From Isochrysis galbana (lineage: Eukaryota; Haptophyta; Isochrysidales; Isochrysidaceae), in assembly GCA_018136815.1 (NCBI GenBank), contig CM030938.1:5170749-5234748 (forward strand): 64,000 nt of DNA, in the 5' to 3' direction. This document shows positions 41,117 through 52,095 of the stretch, in pieces. Numbering within the stretch: position 1 is the first letter of the stretch; every line of letters starts with the position of its first letter. Made by a program: the position numbers and the translations under genes. The notes under the pieces were generated by a model. The model did no database searches. It worked only from the letters and a program-made list of their open reading frames with translations, and had not been told where the DNA came from.

Positions 41117-41160
41117 CCCCCCACAAATTACAATCGGGGAAAACCCAGTGAGGCGGACCG
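41117..41160 (-). repeat. Right terminal inverted repeat
   Basis: The reverse complement of the left terminal repeat with four differences, followed by AC. A related right-end sequence (CACAAGTTACAATGGG...) closes the non-autonomous copy at 25285. Confidence 0.72.
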
Positions 41161-41296
41161 ACCTACGCACCTACGTCGGGCAGACTCACCAGGGAAAAGC
41201 ACCGGGGGGGGGGAGGGGGACCATCGACCCGGCAGTTAGGAGTTAAACACTAGTTCGTACCCGCGTATTCCCTCTCGAGACGTGCGCGCGCGCTTG

Positions 41297-43323
41297 ATGG
41301 CAAAGAAGTCCTCATCGCGCCGCGCGCCGCCCAGCCGGCCAGCCCGGCCGCCTGCCGCAAAGCTGTGGATCGGACTGCGGGCATCCCTCGCCGCGCTCGC
41401 CATCGCCGCCGCTGCCACCGTGTGGAAGCAGCAATTTGGCTCGCCGCCGGCAGCTGCGCCGCTCGGATCCACCCTCTCCTCACGGATGGCGGCGCCCAGT
41501 CCAGTTGAGCTGGAGGTCAGCCACGCATGTGAAGTGGCCAGGCAGCTCTGGGGAGGTGAAATGAGCTGCTCTGAGTTTTTAGCGCAGCACTGGGAGGCGT
41601 GGCCCAAGTTATCGCGTCCAGGGACCAATTGGACTCGCTCTCTCTTCTCGCCATCCGACGTTGAATGGATGATCCGACAGTGGCCTGTGCGCTTCCACAA
41701 GAACCACGGAACCGCTGTGCTGCAGAAGCCTGGATCTGGCTTCCTGGCACATGAGCGTACAAAGCGTGGTGATCCTGTCCCTGAGGACATACTACATGTG
41801 GCAATGCGGGAGGGCCTGACATTTGTGTGTCATAACCTGGAAGTCATGCACCCATCAATTGCGAGCCTCGTGCGCCATGTTGCCGCCTTCTTCCATGCAT
41901 ACACGCAGGTAAGTGTCAATTCACCCCCTACGAAAGGCAGTGCAGAAGTATCACCTACGTGCATTTGTGGACTGTTGGGAAAGAGACGGCTCACACATCT
42001 CGTCAAGTGCCCAACCCGCATGCCACCCTTCTTGTTGGTCCCCTTTTGGTCCTTTGAACGTAGGTCAACCTCTACTTTTCTCCCCCTGGGCTTGACATTG
42101 CCACTGCCCCTCATCAAGACGCGCATTCCGTCTTCATTGTGCAAGTGAGGGCTATCAGCACCTCGCACTCATTGGAAAGCCGCACACCTGCCTTCCTCTG
42201 AACCTCTCAAAGTTTGGCTCGTGGGCGATGCTGCGCAATTTCTCATGTGTGCGTTGTCTAATGCTAGCAAATTCGTCCTCTTCTTCATAATCCCATTGCT
42301 GTGTGCATGACGCAGATTTATGGGTCGAAGCATTGGACAGTGCACGCGCCAACGCATGGCAATCTGACATTCAAGGCACTGCAGCGTGGCAAGCGCGGCG
42401 AAGTGCTGCAACCTTCAGATAGCCGATTCATGACCGATCCGGTATTGTCCGCCACGTTACACCCGGGAGATGTGCTGTATGTACCACGAGCTTTCTATCA
42501 CTCTAGTGCCACAGTCTCGCCGCGAAGTTCGGGGCTAGTAGAGGCCATCGACATGGATGTGAAGGAGGGCCCTGGCGACGCTTCTGCAGACATCTCGCAA
42601 CGTATGGACTTGTTTGGCTCCGGTCCGCAGCCTTCTCTCGCTTTGACTATCGCTATCACTACTGAAGATGTTTTTGGCACGTGGTTGCACTTGCTTGGCG
42701 AGGCCCTACCGCACATCGCTCATCGTGCTGACGCGCCACGCGAGCTGCGCTCGCGAGGAGCGGCGGATAAGCTTTCTAGCACCCTGCGACGAATGGCAGC
42801 TGCACAACCTGGAGACGACTTGAGTGTGATGCTACGCGAGGCATTGCCAAGAGCTCTAATGGTTCCAGAAAACGTGGCCAAGCCGAGTGTCGGAAAGGTC
42901 CCGCGAATACTGAATCCCACCTTCGCATCAGGTGGAGAAGTTGACACCAACATTTGGCGCGCCCATGCATTATCTCTTTTGTCCGCCGCCATGGTGGCCG
43001 CGGGAATGGGCTCACCTGGGTGGGCCTTCTTGATTGACGGTACTCCGGATGCAGCTCAACGCGAGGCGATTTTCGAGGAGCTTGATGTGGTTCTTCGCCG
43101 TAAGCGCATACCGTGCCAGCTCAAGCTGGAGCAACTAGATAGGTTCTTGAGAGAGGTGGAAGAGGCACGTGAGCGCGCGGTGGCAAAAGATAGCAGTTTC
43201 GAAGAAGAACTACGGGGTGTCGACCTCGATAGCATCTTTGCCATCGAGAAGAGAACCAAGGAATATGCGCCTCAAGGGAAGATTTGGTACATGGTGGCCG
43301 AGTGGATCAAGCATGGTGGCTAA
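41297..43323 (+). CDS. Membrane-anchored JmjC/cupin-type 2-oxoglutarate oxygenase
   Basis: Exons 41297-41908, 42064-42144 and 42316-43323 are joined in phase 0, giving 566 aa. KLWIGLRASLAALAIAAAATVW after a short basic N-terminus is a signal anchor. The cupin core lies at about residues 150-290: VNLYFSPPGLDIATAPHQDA provides the H-x-D iron ligands, FIVQIYGSKHWTVHAP follows as in ribosomal oxygenases, and LHPGDVLYVPRAFYHSS supplies the second His. This matches the NO66/MINA53-like JmjC group, which hydroxylates protein side chains using Fe(II), oxygen and 2-oxoglutarate. A C-terminal helical part (about 400-566) could match the winged-helix region of that group. The membrane anchor is unusual for it, since those enzymes are nuclear, and suggests an endomembrane or plastid-associated substrate. 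Start: first ATG of the frame. Confidence 0.85.
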
Positions 43324-44183
43324 GTGGCCCACGTAAGAATCTCAATCGCATTCCAAGTGTATGATATGCTGAAAAAAGATCTGAAGATTTGGGATACCAC
43401 TGCTAGCGATACGGCGGAGAACTCATCGCCCGCACTCATGGCCCTTCACTCACGCCATCGCCTATAGCCTATAGCGTCCCCAAAAGAGACTAGTCTAGGT
43501 GAGGAGGGGTTGGTCAGAGCGATAGGAGCATCATATTTGTAGTGCATCTTGTAATAAAACATCTGAAGCTATTCAGGGCTAAAACTCCTACTAGCGGCCG
43601 GCCGTCATCGCCTACTATTCGCCACCGCCCCTTAGCCCCTTCCATCCGTCTCTTTCCCTTCCCCTTCCCCCCTTCGTTTCTTTGTCTTCGGTTTCCGGGA
43701 TTCGGCCCAGGTGCACTACCTTGGGCCTGGTACGCGAATCAGTGTAGCCAAACCTAGCGTCAGGTGTCAGGTTCGACGAGCCTAACGCACCCTGATAAGA
43801 GTGACGTCAGAGCCCTGACGTCAGGTTACAATACTTATAATATCGAACTTAGTTGTTATAATTCAAGTACAATAATGGTCAATGGTAGAAACTAGTTGGT
43901 ACACTTACTCCTCATCTTCAGATCTTCAGGCTCGTCCGGGCGCGGTCGAAAGTTGGGCACTCGGCCCGTTCGGCCCGGTGACGGTAGCGTGGTCGTCGGC
44001 GCCACACACGGCCGACTACGGCGCGATGCGCGCGGGCGGGGGCGGCGATTGGTGTTGCTGCTAGGGCGGCATATTTGGATATGGTGTCTGGCGAGGCATT
44101 CGATCCCAGTGCAAGACCGAGAAAGCGTCGGCAGCGCGCTCGGTAGCTGTGGGAAGTTGGGTACTCGAGCGCATCTCGGTACG
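43324..44183. other. Intergenic region
   Basis: No gene is supported. An AAAACATCTGAAG terminus-like motif (about 43555) and a cluster of GTCAGGT/TGACGTCA motifs (43760-43835) are present. Confidence 0.4.
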
Positions 44184-45147
44184 TTAACGTTGATGCGGTT
44201 TCTGCGCCAATGCCGATATTCGACAAGATGTGCGAGGCTGGAGAGAGCAATTGGCTCGGCAACTTGTTGTATTCAGGCCTCTCGGCGTGAATATAAGAGT
44301 ACTATTGACGGTGAGGGCGGAGTCGGCTAGGACTACGCCGTCGCGGTTATCAGAGACGCCGGAGCGACAAATCATTAAATCTCGAACGTAGAGACAGTGA
44401 CGCGGATAGAGCGGGGGCTCCGTCTCGACGATGCTCTCGGTGTCATGCGCTGTCACGTGCGCAATTGTTGCGGGCGGGGTCGGACTCGATGGAGGTGTCG
44501 GAATCGGAGGCGAAGCATCGAGCGTCGACATTGCCGCTACCGTGATTGGCGGCGAGGCGGTGGATGGCTCGAGAGGAGGGCTGACGTACCCTACGCCCCT
44601 TTTGTCATTCGGATGCCGCGGCTTCGCGAACATCTTGTCCCAGTCTTTTTCGAGGCGTGTTTGGGCTTCTGTCTTTGGCCTGCTGGTCAGCGTGGCCAGC
44701 TCCTCGGCGCGGATACCTTTCGCTCCCACGAACGCGATGGGGGCGACCGCGGCCGCGTAGTCCAGGCTCTCCTCGCGGCAACCGCCGGTCAACGCTTGTG
44801 CGTTGATTCCCGCCGCGATCTCGGAGTTGACGTTGGACCACTTTTGCTCGCCTGTTTTGGGGTCGACTCCGAAAGTTTGCCAATGTTGGCGCCTTTTGCG
44901 GAGAGACGTGGGAGTTGTCGGTTGTGGTGTGAGCGCGCGCGGCGGCGGCGGTGCCGTCCACGGTGAGAATGGGTCATGGAGATTAGTGTCGAGGCGGTCC
45001 AGCTGCGTAACGTTGTCGAGGTCGTAGTCGGTCTCTTTGTCGTCTGGGTCGTTGTCGTGGTCGATCTTTGAAGAAGATTCACTAGCTCCCCTCCCCGCCC
45101 CCTGAGTACCCCCAAGCCCCGAGTCTTCCGAGTCATCCTTTTGAGTC
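44184..45147 (-). CDS. Acidic/Pro-rich hypothetical protein, mobile-element-like
   Basis: The minus-strand frame stays open for about 320 codons without an ATG at its 5' limit. An acidic N-terminal part (DHDNDPDDKETDYDLDNV) leads to FGVDPKTGEQKWSNVNSEIA, a helical AEELATLTSRPKTEAQTRLE-KDWDKMF block, and then a Pro/Ser/Thr-rich linker. The tail (HCLYVRDLMICRSGVSDN...) runs to a stop. An acidic and proline-rich, start-less frame surrounded by repeats suggests the 5' (Gag-like) or linker part of a retroelement, but no diagnostic motif is present. It could equally be an exon of a host gene. Confidence 0.4.
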
Positions 45148-45755
45148 TACAAGTCCCTACGAGTCCCAATCAAGCGGTATCTGCTCGCCGCGCCCTTCCC
45201 TACGTCCTCCGTCCCTTCGATTCGCGTTCCGTGCCACTTCCCCGTCAATTTCACATGCCCGTCATTTGCCCTCCCCGTTCTCCCGATGAGCCCGTTCCGG
45301 GCTCCCCGGATGAGCCGTGCGCCGCGCTAGCCGCCGGTGCGCCTCCGGAGCTCGTTTCCAAAGAGGGAACGAGCTTCGCTCCGACACAACTAGGGCAGCA
45401 TATCTTGATTTGACGTTTCGTGCTGTCACTAGTTGAAATGGATAAGAAAAAGACCATGCCGTCATGCCGTCCGCCCGGTCGCGGTGCCAAATTAGCCGCT
45501 CTAGCCCTCGGTGACTAGTGGTTCACGTAAGCGTCTTGAGTTTTGTGCATACTTTCGTACACATTGAAGTGCAAAATTACGAGTTTGACTTATGGTCAAG
45601 TGTGCATAGAACCACGCCTTTTGAACCCAGTGAGCTGGAGTCACAAGCTTCCTCGCTATTCGATGTTTGTGCCTCGCATGAAGGGCCTCACTAAAAATAT
45701 ACCGGAGGGGGCCCGATTGTATTTCGCGCACCGTCTTCGAAGGCCTGAAATTCGG
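45148..45755. other. Intergenic region
   Basis: Nothing coding can be supported. A lone ATATACCGGAGGGGG copy of the tandem-repeat core from the Fanzor-bearing element is at about 45697. Confidence 0.4.
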
Positions 45756-46041
45756 TATTTTTCGAAAATTTCGCCGGAGAACCCCCCAATTTTTTTGTTG
45801 ATCCATCCTACCGGAACCTATAGGGAGCTTATTTAGCCCATCATTTGCCCATTGCAGCTGGTTCCCTCCGCACCCCCATAGTGAGTGACCGGGCTAAATA
45901 TTTTTGGAAAATTTTGCCGGAGGACCCCGGATTTTTTTTTGCTGATCTCTCATACCAGAACCTATAGGGAGCTTATTTAGGTCCTCGTTTGCCCATTACC
46001 GATGGTGCCCTTCGCACCCCTCTAGTGAGTGACCGGGCTAG
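45756..46041 (+). repeat. Tandem duplication, two 143-bp units
   Basis: Units 45756-45898 and 45899-46041 share TATTTTT-GAAAATTT-GCCGGAG, the exact AACCTATAGGGAGCTTATTTAG block, TTTGCCCATT, and GTGAGTGACCGGGCTA at the end. They diverge by roughly 20 percent, so the duplication is not recent. Confidence 0.88.
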
Positions 46042-47434
46042 CAATAGGAAAAGGCCGCGTTCGAAGCAGAGGAGAAATGAACCCTCCAACTCCAAGCCCT
46101 CTTCTTTTTTTTGTTTTTTTGGGGGGGGGGGGATAAAGGTCTCTCGGGCTCCCATGGGAGAGGGGTGACCGGAGAAAAATCGAACCTGGGGGCGTCTAAG
46201 GCTAAGGCCTGGGGTTAGGGTTTTAGGTTTTTGTATCTCTTTCTCCGCCCTCCGCGAGCCCCCTCCCCTCCTCTCTGTATGTACATCATTCTATGTCATC
46301 AATTACACACATAGCCTCTGCACCCTCCCCACAACACCTCCTCTATCCTTTGCTGCCGGCTAACGGGCATGAGCCTCCGGCGTGGCAGGTGCTGGTATCT
46401 AGCTATGCCGTATGGCCCAATGCCAGAGACGGTAAACGGAACGACAACATCATCGTAACAAACACACCAATACCAATCACAGACACACCCCTCGCGAAAG
46501 TGCGTTGCTCCCTTTGCCGCTCTCACTCACCCAAAGGCCAAGACATCGATGGTAATGTGCGGTGGGAATGGCGATAGACTGACTCCGACTCGTCCATGAC
46601 GCCAATTCTAGTGCTAATGCACACAACACATCGACCCAGGGCATCTCGGCCATTGCTGTCGGTGATAATCGTCTACTATCCTACACATACATACACGCTA
46701 GAAGTGCTCCATGCATCTCCGGGGGCTGGCATTTCGCCCATCGGGAGGGGCGTCATTCTTGTTCAACTCCGAGACGAGTTCATGTCCCAGAGTGCATGCA
46801 AATTACCTCAAGCCGTTGTGGATGGCCGCCGTCCCCGAAATGGCAACTCAAGACCAAAGGGAGGATGAGAAATACACACAATTACTCCCGCAACGTGCCG
46901 CATGGAGTGAGATTCGGCTCCAGAGCGGCAGTTAGCGTGCCAGTCTATAGGAGAGCAAGCACATGCGTGGGGGTATAGTTGGCGATGATGATGTAGCCAA
47001 GGTCTGGGTCGGGAAACAGTGCTCTACGCCAGTCGAGGAAAAGAGCTAACGTTTGAGAAGCTCAACTCGAGCCACAGGATCGACCCGGTAAGCTCAACTC
47101 AGACTGACCGTTGCCCTGTTGACGAGAAGATGCCTGAAGACTTTGACAGGAGCTTTTTGCTCAACAAGCATGTTGGCGTTGCATAGCTCCAACTGTAATC
47201 GCAGTGCACCGGTAACACACCGGTGGAAAAATGCTGTAGCCCCGACGACTAATCGATGCAAAGATCAGGAGCAGGCTGCCACCCCAGGTGGTCAAGCATA
47301 TTGAGCGACTCCATCACGTGTCACATCCAAGGCTAACAAATTCACGTGAAAGCGTGCGTAGACAACCAATGCGTGGACTCACAGTGTACTCTCTCTATCG
47401 CCATCGAACGAATCCTAGTATCGAATGATCGTCT
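46042..47434. other. Region without a supportable gene
   Basis: It contains a G12 run (about 46121-46132) and unremarkable unique-looking DNA of moderate GC. Short frames have no start, domain or composition that would justify a call. Confidence 0.35.
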
Positions 47435-47845
47435 TTATGAAGGCGGTGATATGTTCGGGTCAACAATGTATGTTCGCGCTCGTTGTAAGCCGAATGCTGG
47501 CATGTGGTCAGCGACATCAAGTCGGATGGTACGCAGTACCCCTCCCTCCAGCACCATCCAAGGCCATAGCCCATCTGCCCCGGGTGCTGCTCGCGAATTC
47601 ATCCATGATACGACCCCATCCGGGGCGATCACCGCCACCGGCAGCATTGAAGGCCCCGCATCCTTGTGCACTTGTCGCGGCCTCCATGGATTCAAGACCT
47701 CTGCCTGCGCGTTTCCGATCGCGATCTCATTCACGTCATCCCCACCCTTTTTCTGCTTGGCCCCATCTCTAGCGATGTAGTCTGGCTTTTGGATCGGATC
47801 AAAGGGTTTCACCTTGCCCGCGCTGGTGAAGCCGCCCCGTCCCAT
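47435..47845 (-). CDS. Hypothetical protein (136 aa)
   Basis: It begins with ATG (MGRGGFTSAGKVKPFDPIQK) and continues with PDYIARDGAKQKKGGDDVNE and VLPVAV-like/APDGVVSWMNSRAAPGADGL segments. Composition is protein-like and differs from the low-complexity frames around it. There is no signal peptide, membrane helix or known motif. It could be a first exon of a longer minus-strand gene, as no splice site was confidently found. Its upstream side is the long G-rich tract at 47920-48050. Confidence 0.4.
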   Translation of the reverse strand: MGRGGFTSAGKVKPFDPIQKPDYIARDGAKQKKGGDDVNEIAIGNAQAEVLNPWRPRQVHKDAGPSMLPVAVIAPDGVVSWMNSRAAPGADGLWPWMVLEGGVLRTIRLDVADHMPAFGLQRARTYIVDPNISPPS

Positions 47846-47919
47846 GCTCGCGGCGCGGCGGCCTCAAGAGCGTGGAGGGGCGGTGTTGGCGAGGTGGGCG
47901 CAGGTGGCGGCGGCGGCGC

Positions 47920-48050
47920 GGGGGGGGGGGGGGGGGGGGGGGGGAGGGGGCGGGGGGGGAGGGGGGGGGCGGAGGGGCTGGGGGGGCGGGGGCGGGGGCG
48001 GGGGGGCGCATCGAGGGGGGGCGCTCGCGCGGGGGGGGGGGGGGGGGAGG
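47920..48050 (+). repeat. Long G-rich tract
   Basis: A run of 25 G (47920-47944) followed by about 100 bp of G runs broken by single A, C or T. It would readily form G-quadruplexes and could hinder polymerases. Sequence accuracy here is doubtful. Confidence 0.85.
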
Positions 48051-49701
48051 GGGTGTGGCATCGAGTAACGAGCGATGCCCAGCGTTGTTACTGTCCTCTC
48101 GCCGTTGCAGGCCCGAGGCGGCGGTCTTCTCTCTCCCTTCCTCTCCCTCTTCTCGTCAGACTCCCCCCCCCCCTCCCTTTTTCTTGACCTCGTGTTCCAT
48201 AGAGGAGGGGGAGGAAGACTTTTTGGCGGTTTTGAGAAGCAACGAGGGAGGAGGAGCTGTGAGTTGTCTGCTCCCTCCCTCCTGCGCCTTCCTCCTTGTC
48301 GACGGCCCGCAAATGTCGCGCCAATGCCGACCCATTGTGGCAATGGGCGTTTCGGCGGACGGCGTGGGACATTCGACGAAACGCCGGCACACGCCCCGCC
48401 ACATGTTCAACCAGAATCCTTTCGGAACGGCCGGTGTCCATTCACTCGCAATTGTTCCTCCATCTCTAGACTCGAAAGCTCTACTTTGGCGTACTTTAGT
48501 GGCGCAGTTTGCACCCACTTCTTCTACGCGTTTTTGTACTCGTAAGGAGCAGGGGAAATGAACGGCTCCGTCTGCTACTCGCCGCCCTTGCTTCACGTAG
48601 AACGTGTGTGCCTCATCTCTTGGGGTATCTAGAGCCTGAGCGCATCTTAGACTAACCTATTGGCTAGCTGGTTTGTGCTAAGATGGTACGCGGTGCGTGG
48701 GGCTCGTAGTTTTGTGTACGAGGCTAAAGCCGCTCGGGCTTGATACCCCATCCCTGAGCACCTCTTCACCATTTGCGTGTTATAGCGGAGTAGACATTTC
48801 TGACCCCCCACACTAGAATTGCGCAGGCTGTACCCACCCTGGCACGGGGCTTTCCAGGCTAGTGCTGGCTCCCGCCGCGATGGCGTCGGCTGTCCGGAGT
48901 CCCGGAGTTGTTGCGCTACGGTGTCGCGCGCATATATGCGGACTGCCCAGGGACTGGGTTTTAACACTAAACCAGGATTTTCGGCCTAGAACACCCTCTG
49001 AGGAAGGTGTTAACACATCCTTGATGATCAGGGTGTTAACATAAACAGCTGTTAAAACGGAGATCCGGTGTTAAAAAAGGGGCTAGTGTAATTATAATTA
49101 GAGTATGCTAAGATATGTCGCCACAATACAATAGTAGATTGTAGATAGTAGTAGTAGTAGTTAGTAGTCCGTGCTATCGTCCCCCCCCCCCCCCTCCCCC
49201 TCTAGCGCCCGAGCCTGTTCCCCCGCCGCCCGCTACGATGCCCACACTCTTCAAGTGGACATACTCGGGCGCGGATGCTGGACGGCACGCCGAACAGCGT
49301 GCTTACGCTGGCCTCCCGTGCACCATTATGAACCTTGATGGAGGACTGTGTCGCAGCCCGCACGCACGCACGAATATAATATGTGAGGCAAAAGATGTTA
49401 TGGTGTTAGTTATGGTATGTATATGTTACAGGAGCTGATAGCGTACAGCGCGATAGCGACCCAAATTACTAGTATTTCTTATCCATCCGTGTCTCCTTTC
49501 GCACATACATAGATAGTCATGGTTGTGCGTTGTACACCTACGTAGTGCACACTAGACACTAGCACACTAGCACACATTCTTGTACTTGTGCCTTGTGCTC
49601 GCGCGCTCGCGCTCGGCGAGCCGCGTGGCGGCAGCCGGAGGCACGGCGCCCCGTGCTACGTGCTACTTGTATTAGTATTAGTGGGTAGTGGTTCCATTCG
49701 C
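48051..49701. other. Region without a supportable gene
   Basis: C-rich runs, a cluster of GTGTTAACA-type short repeats at about 48960-49075, an AGT microsatellite at about 49147-49162 and a C13-like run at about 49181 are visible. Several long frames here are artefacts of skewed composition. Confidence 0.4.
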
Positions 49702-49875
49702 CGCGAGTGCGGTAAGAATATTAAAAGGTTTTTTTTTCAAGGCAGGGGCTGAGGTTGAGTGTGCAGGCCCACCCAGGGGGTGTCTGCGATGGAGGAAGGG
49801 GGGAACGAGGCCCCCATGACCCTATCAATTTTACTGATAGTTGTAAGTTGTTTTACTGATAGTTGAGTCCCAACT
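49702..49875. repeat. Back-to-back repeat ends: poly-T terminus and reversed hairpin module
   Basis: GAGTGCGGTAAGAATATTAAAAGG followed by a T9 run (49702-49738) is the distal terminus of the dispersed element. It is followed by the reverse complement of the hairpin-CATGG module (49815-49840, CTATCAATTTTACTGATAG). The 49740-49840 part is a reverse copy of 32015-32110. A second CTATCAGTAAAA half lies at about 49850-49862. Confidence 0.65.
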
Positions 49876-51387
49876 CGTTTATGGCGGCTCTTAATTTGGG
49901 GGCGCAGGGTAGTGGTAGTGGATACCGGTCTAGTAGTAGGTGTTAGCCCCGAACCTTCAGATGTCAAATGTTTTTCGCCGGGGCTTTCCGCTCACGGTCA
50001 AAAAATGCTCCTCCCCCCCCACCCAAAATTAGTATTACTACTAGTACTCAAATAAATAAATAAATAAATAAAATCAATGTTATATCCTAGCCAACCCCAC
50101 TAGCTAATTGGACACAACTTTTCCGTCCCGGAATCCCGCCATGCCTGACGAGCCAGGTGTCCGAGTGCTACCGGGGGGAGGGGGCACCGCCCCCTCCCCT
50201 CGATATTTGTCCTCCCCCCAGTGCATGCACCGACCCCGCGCACCCCTACAGCGCGTCCTCTCCTCGAGTCCACGCTGGGGGAAAACCCCTTTCGGGTAAA
50301 AGCAACGCGGGGGGGGGGGGGGGGCACTCGTGAGATAGGGGCCCAGAAGCGCTAATCTCCCTCGCTAGTGCGAGTGGCCACGGCGAGCCGCGGCCCTTCC
50401 CTCCTGGCTCTGGCGCCCCCGTCTTCTCTTACCCAAACGGGGCGAGAAGACACGTTACTGCCGGAGGGGAGAGCTGCCGCTCCCCCCTCCCCTCCCTCTT
50501 CCCTTTTCCTCCTCTCTTCCCTGCGGCGGGGGCCCATGGCTCAGGTCCCCAGATGGCCTGCAGGGCCTGGGAGCACAGCTCAGGGGGCAGGTGAGGCTGG
50601 GGCATGGCCCTGGCCCATCCTGCCTCTCCCTCGCTGGCGCTCCGCGGCCCTGCGGGTCGACTGGAGCTGGTTGGGGGGTCCTGAACAGGGGGGCCCAGGG
50701 GGAGGAGGGGCTGGTCAGAGGAATGGGCAGGCCACGACGGGCCAGGGCGGGCGAGTCAAGCGGGCCTGTAGGGAGAGGAATGGGTCAGCAGGGCTGTGTG
50801 CTCCTGGCAGGCCATCAGGCGTGCCAGGAGAGTGGGTGGATCCTCCCCCATGGCAGGGGAGGAGTGGAGAGAGAGGGGGGCTCGTGCCCCCCCATGGGCG
50901 AACTAAGTATAAACTTAGTTGACTACTAGTACTCAAGAAGCCCTGTGTGATGTTTGACCGCCCACCTCTACGCGCGAGGTCCGCCTCGTTACGACAGGCT
51001 CTCTCTTACCTGCAATTTGAATGGAGTAGGTGCCTTAAAGAAAAACAAACGATTTCCTACCGCCCACAGTGTTTGTCTCGGACGCCCAGCCAAGTGTTTA
51101 TAAGACATGCTATGTATCCGTGGACATGCGCATGAGCTATGCATCCTTCATTGCCGACTTGTCCGCAATATCAACTTCGCTGTCGAAGGCTACACATGAC
51201 ACGGCAGTCAGCGGGCCCGTGCAGCGCACGGCGCAGTACGCCCCGTAAAATGCCCCAACCTTCAATGGCCCCTCCCATCCGATCACCCTGTGCAATGCAG
51301 CAAGAGGAATTGCAGGACAAGTGGTGGGTAAGATGCTTGGAATGGGTCTTCAGCCTCGCAATATGAGAACGAAGGTGCTGACAAGAG
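49876..51387. other. Repeat-bearing gap
   Basis: It includes an AAAT microsatellite (about 50051-50071), a G14-like run (about 50311), and at 50870-50930 a minus-oriented hairpin-CATGG module with a perfect 8-bp stem followed by GACTACTAGT. No gene is supported. Confidence 0.45.
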
Positions 51388-52095
51388 ATGGTTGGTAAGC
51401 GTACCATCAGCTATAATCCCCGAATCCGAGAGAACCTTGTTTCGATGTGCTCAATGGGCTATGGCTACGGAACATGTTCCTGGAATGCATTAGCAGACAA
51501 ACGCAAAGGGGGAGCTGTGAGCCACGCTACCTATTTCGCACGGCCGCTGACTGATGCATTGAAAGCATCATTAACCGCAAAAAAACCTATATCGTGGCTA
51601 TCAGATATTGTTATTGCACCCAAGCGAACCCTGCGATGCGGAGGGTCAAGCCCCGCCGGGTTTAGAAGAGTGCTACGTGTTTGGCTAAGACTCGATGCGC
51701 AGCTCGTGGTAGTCGCGCACAATTTTGGTAGGAGGGAACAAGTGCTGTCTAATGGAGATGCATTCGCAAATTCAGATGTCAGCGACTTGGATCAAATCCT
51801 CCTGATTTCAGGGTTGGATTTGAACGTGCAACTCCAACTTCCGATCAACTGCAACAAAGAGCAGCATTGGAGTGAGAGCACGAAGACAAATGACTACCGT
51901 CTTAAGCTGCATTCTCAGGAGTATCGAATGCAGAGAGAAGCCGGCGAAAATATAGCACGATGTACCAGGGCTTGGCGCAGGTTTGGTTCCCAGCGTCAGG
52001 CAGGAAAAATCGTGCATGTGCGTGGAGCTAGATGTGCAGCGGAAGTGCCCAATTCGAAAGGCATCGTGGGTTCAGCACACCGAGAAATCCGATAA
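51388..52095 (+). CDS. Doubtful ORF of 235 codons
   Basis: It opens with ATG and stays open for 708 bp in DNA of only moderate GC, where chance open frames should be shorter than in GC-rich parts. The product shows no recognisable domain, signal peptide or membrane segment; short stretches such as LVVVAHNFGRREQVLSNGDA look protein-like. No neighbouring exons could be placed. It may be a remnant or a chance frame. Confidence 0.25.
   Translation: MVGKRTISYNPRIRENLVSMCSMGYGYGTCSWNALADKRKGGAVSHATYFARPLTDALKASLTAKKPISWLSDIVIAPKRTLRCGGSSPAGFRRVLRVWLRLDAQLVVVAHNFGRREQVLSNGDAFANSDVSDLDQILLISGLDLNVQLQLPINCNKEQHWSESTKTNDYRLKLHSQEYRMQREAGENIARCTRAWRRFGSQRQAGKIVHVRGARCAAEVPNSKGIVGSAHREIR

Larger units (their letters stand above)
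39274..41160 (+). mobile_element. TIR transposon carrying a Fanzor-like gene relic
   Basis: The left end (39274-39317: CGGTCCGCCTCAATGGG...) and right end (41117-41160) are inverted repeats of about 44 bp with four mismatches in the 41 bp I aligned. The dinucleotide AC flanks each side, possibly a 2-bp target duplication. The order inside is: left-end block (about 39390-39480) shared with the element at 24934; 16-bp tandem repeats (39571-39677); the nuclease relic (39690-40780); and a right-end block (about 40980-41116). No transposase gene is seen, so mobility would depend on one supplied elsewhere. Length is 1887 bp. Confidence 0.7.

Noticed and set aside
47799-48561. Several long frames on both strands
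   Set aside because: They are artefacts of the G-rich tract: long Gly or Pro runs in every frame.
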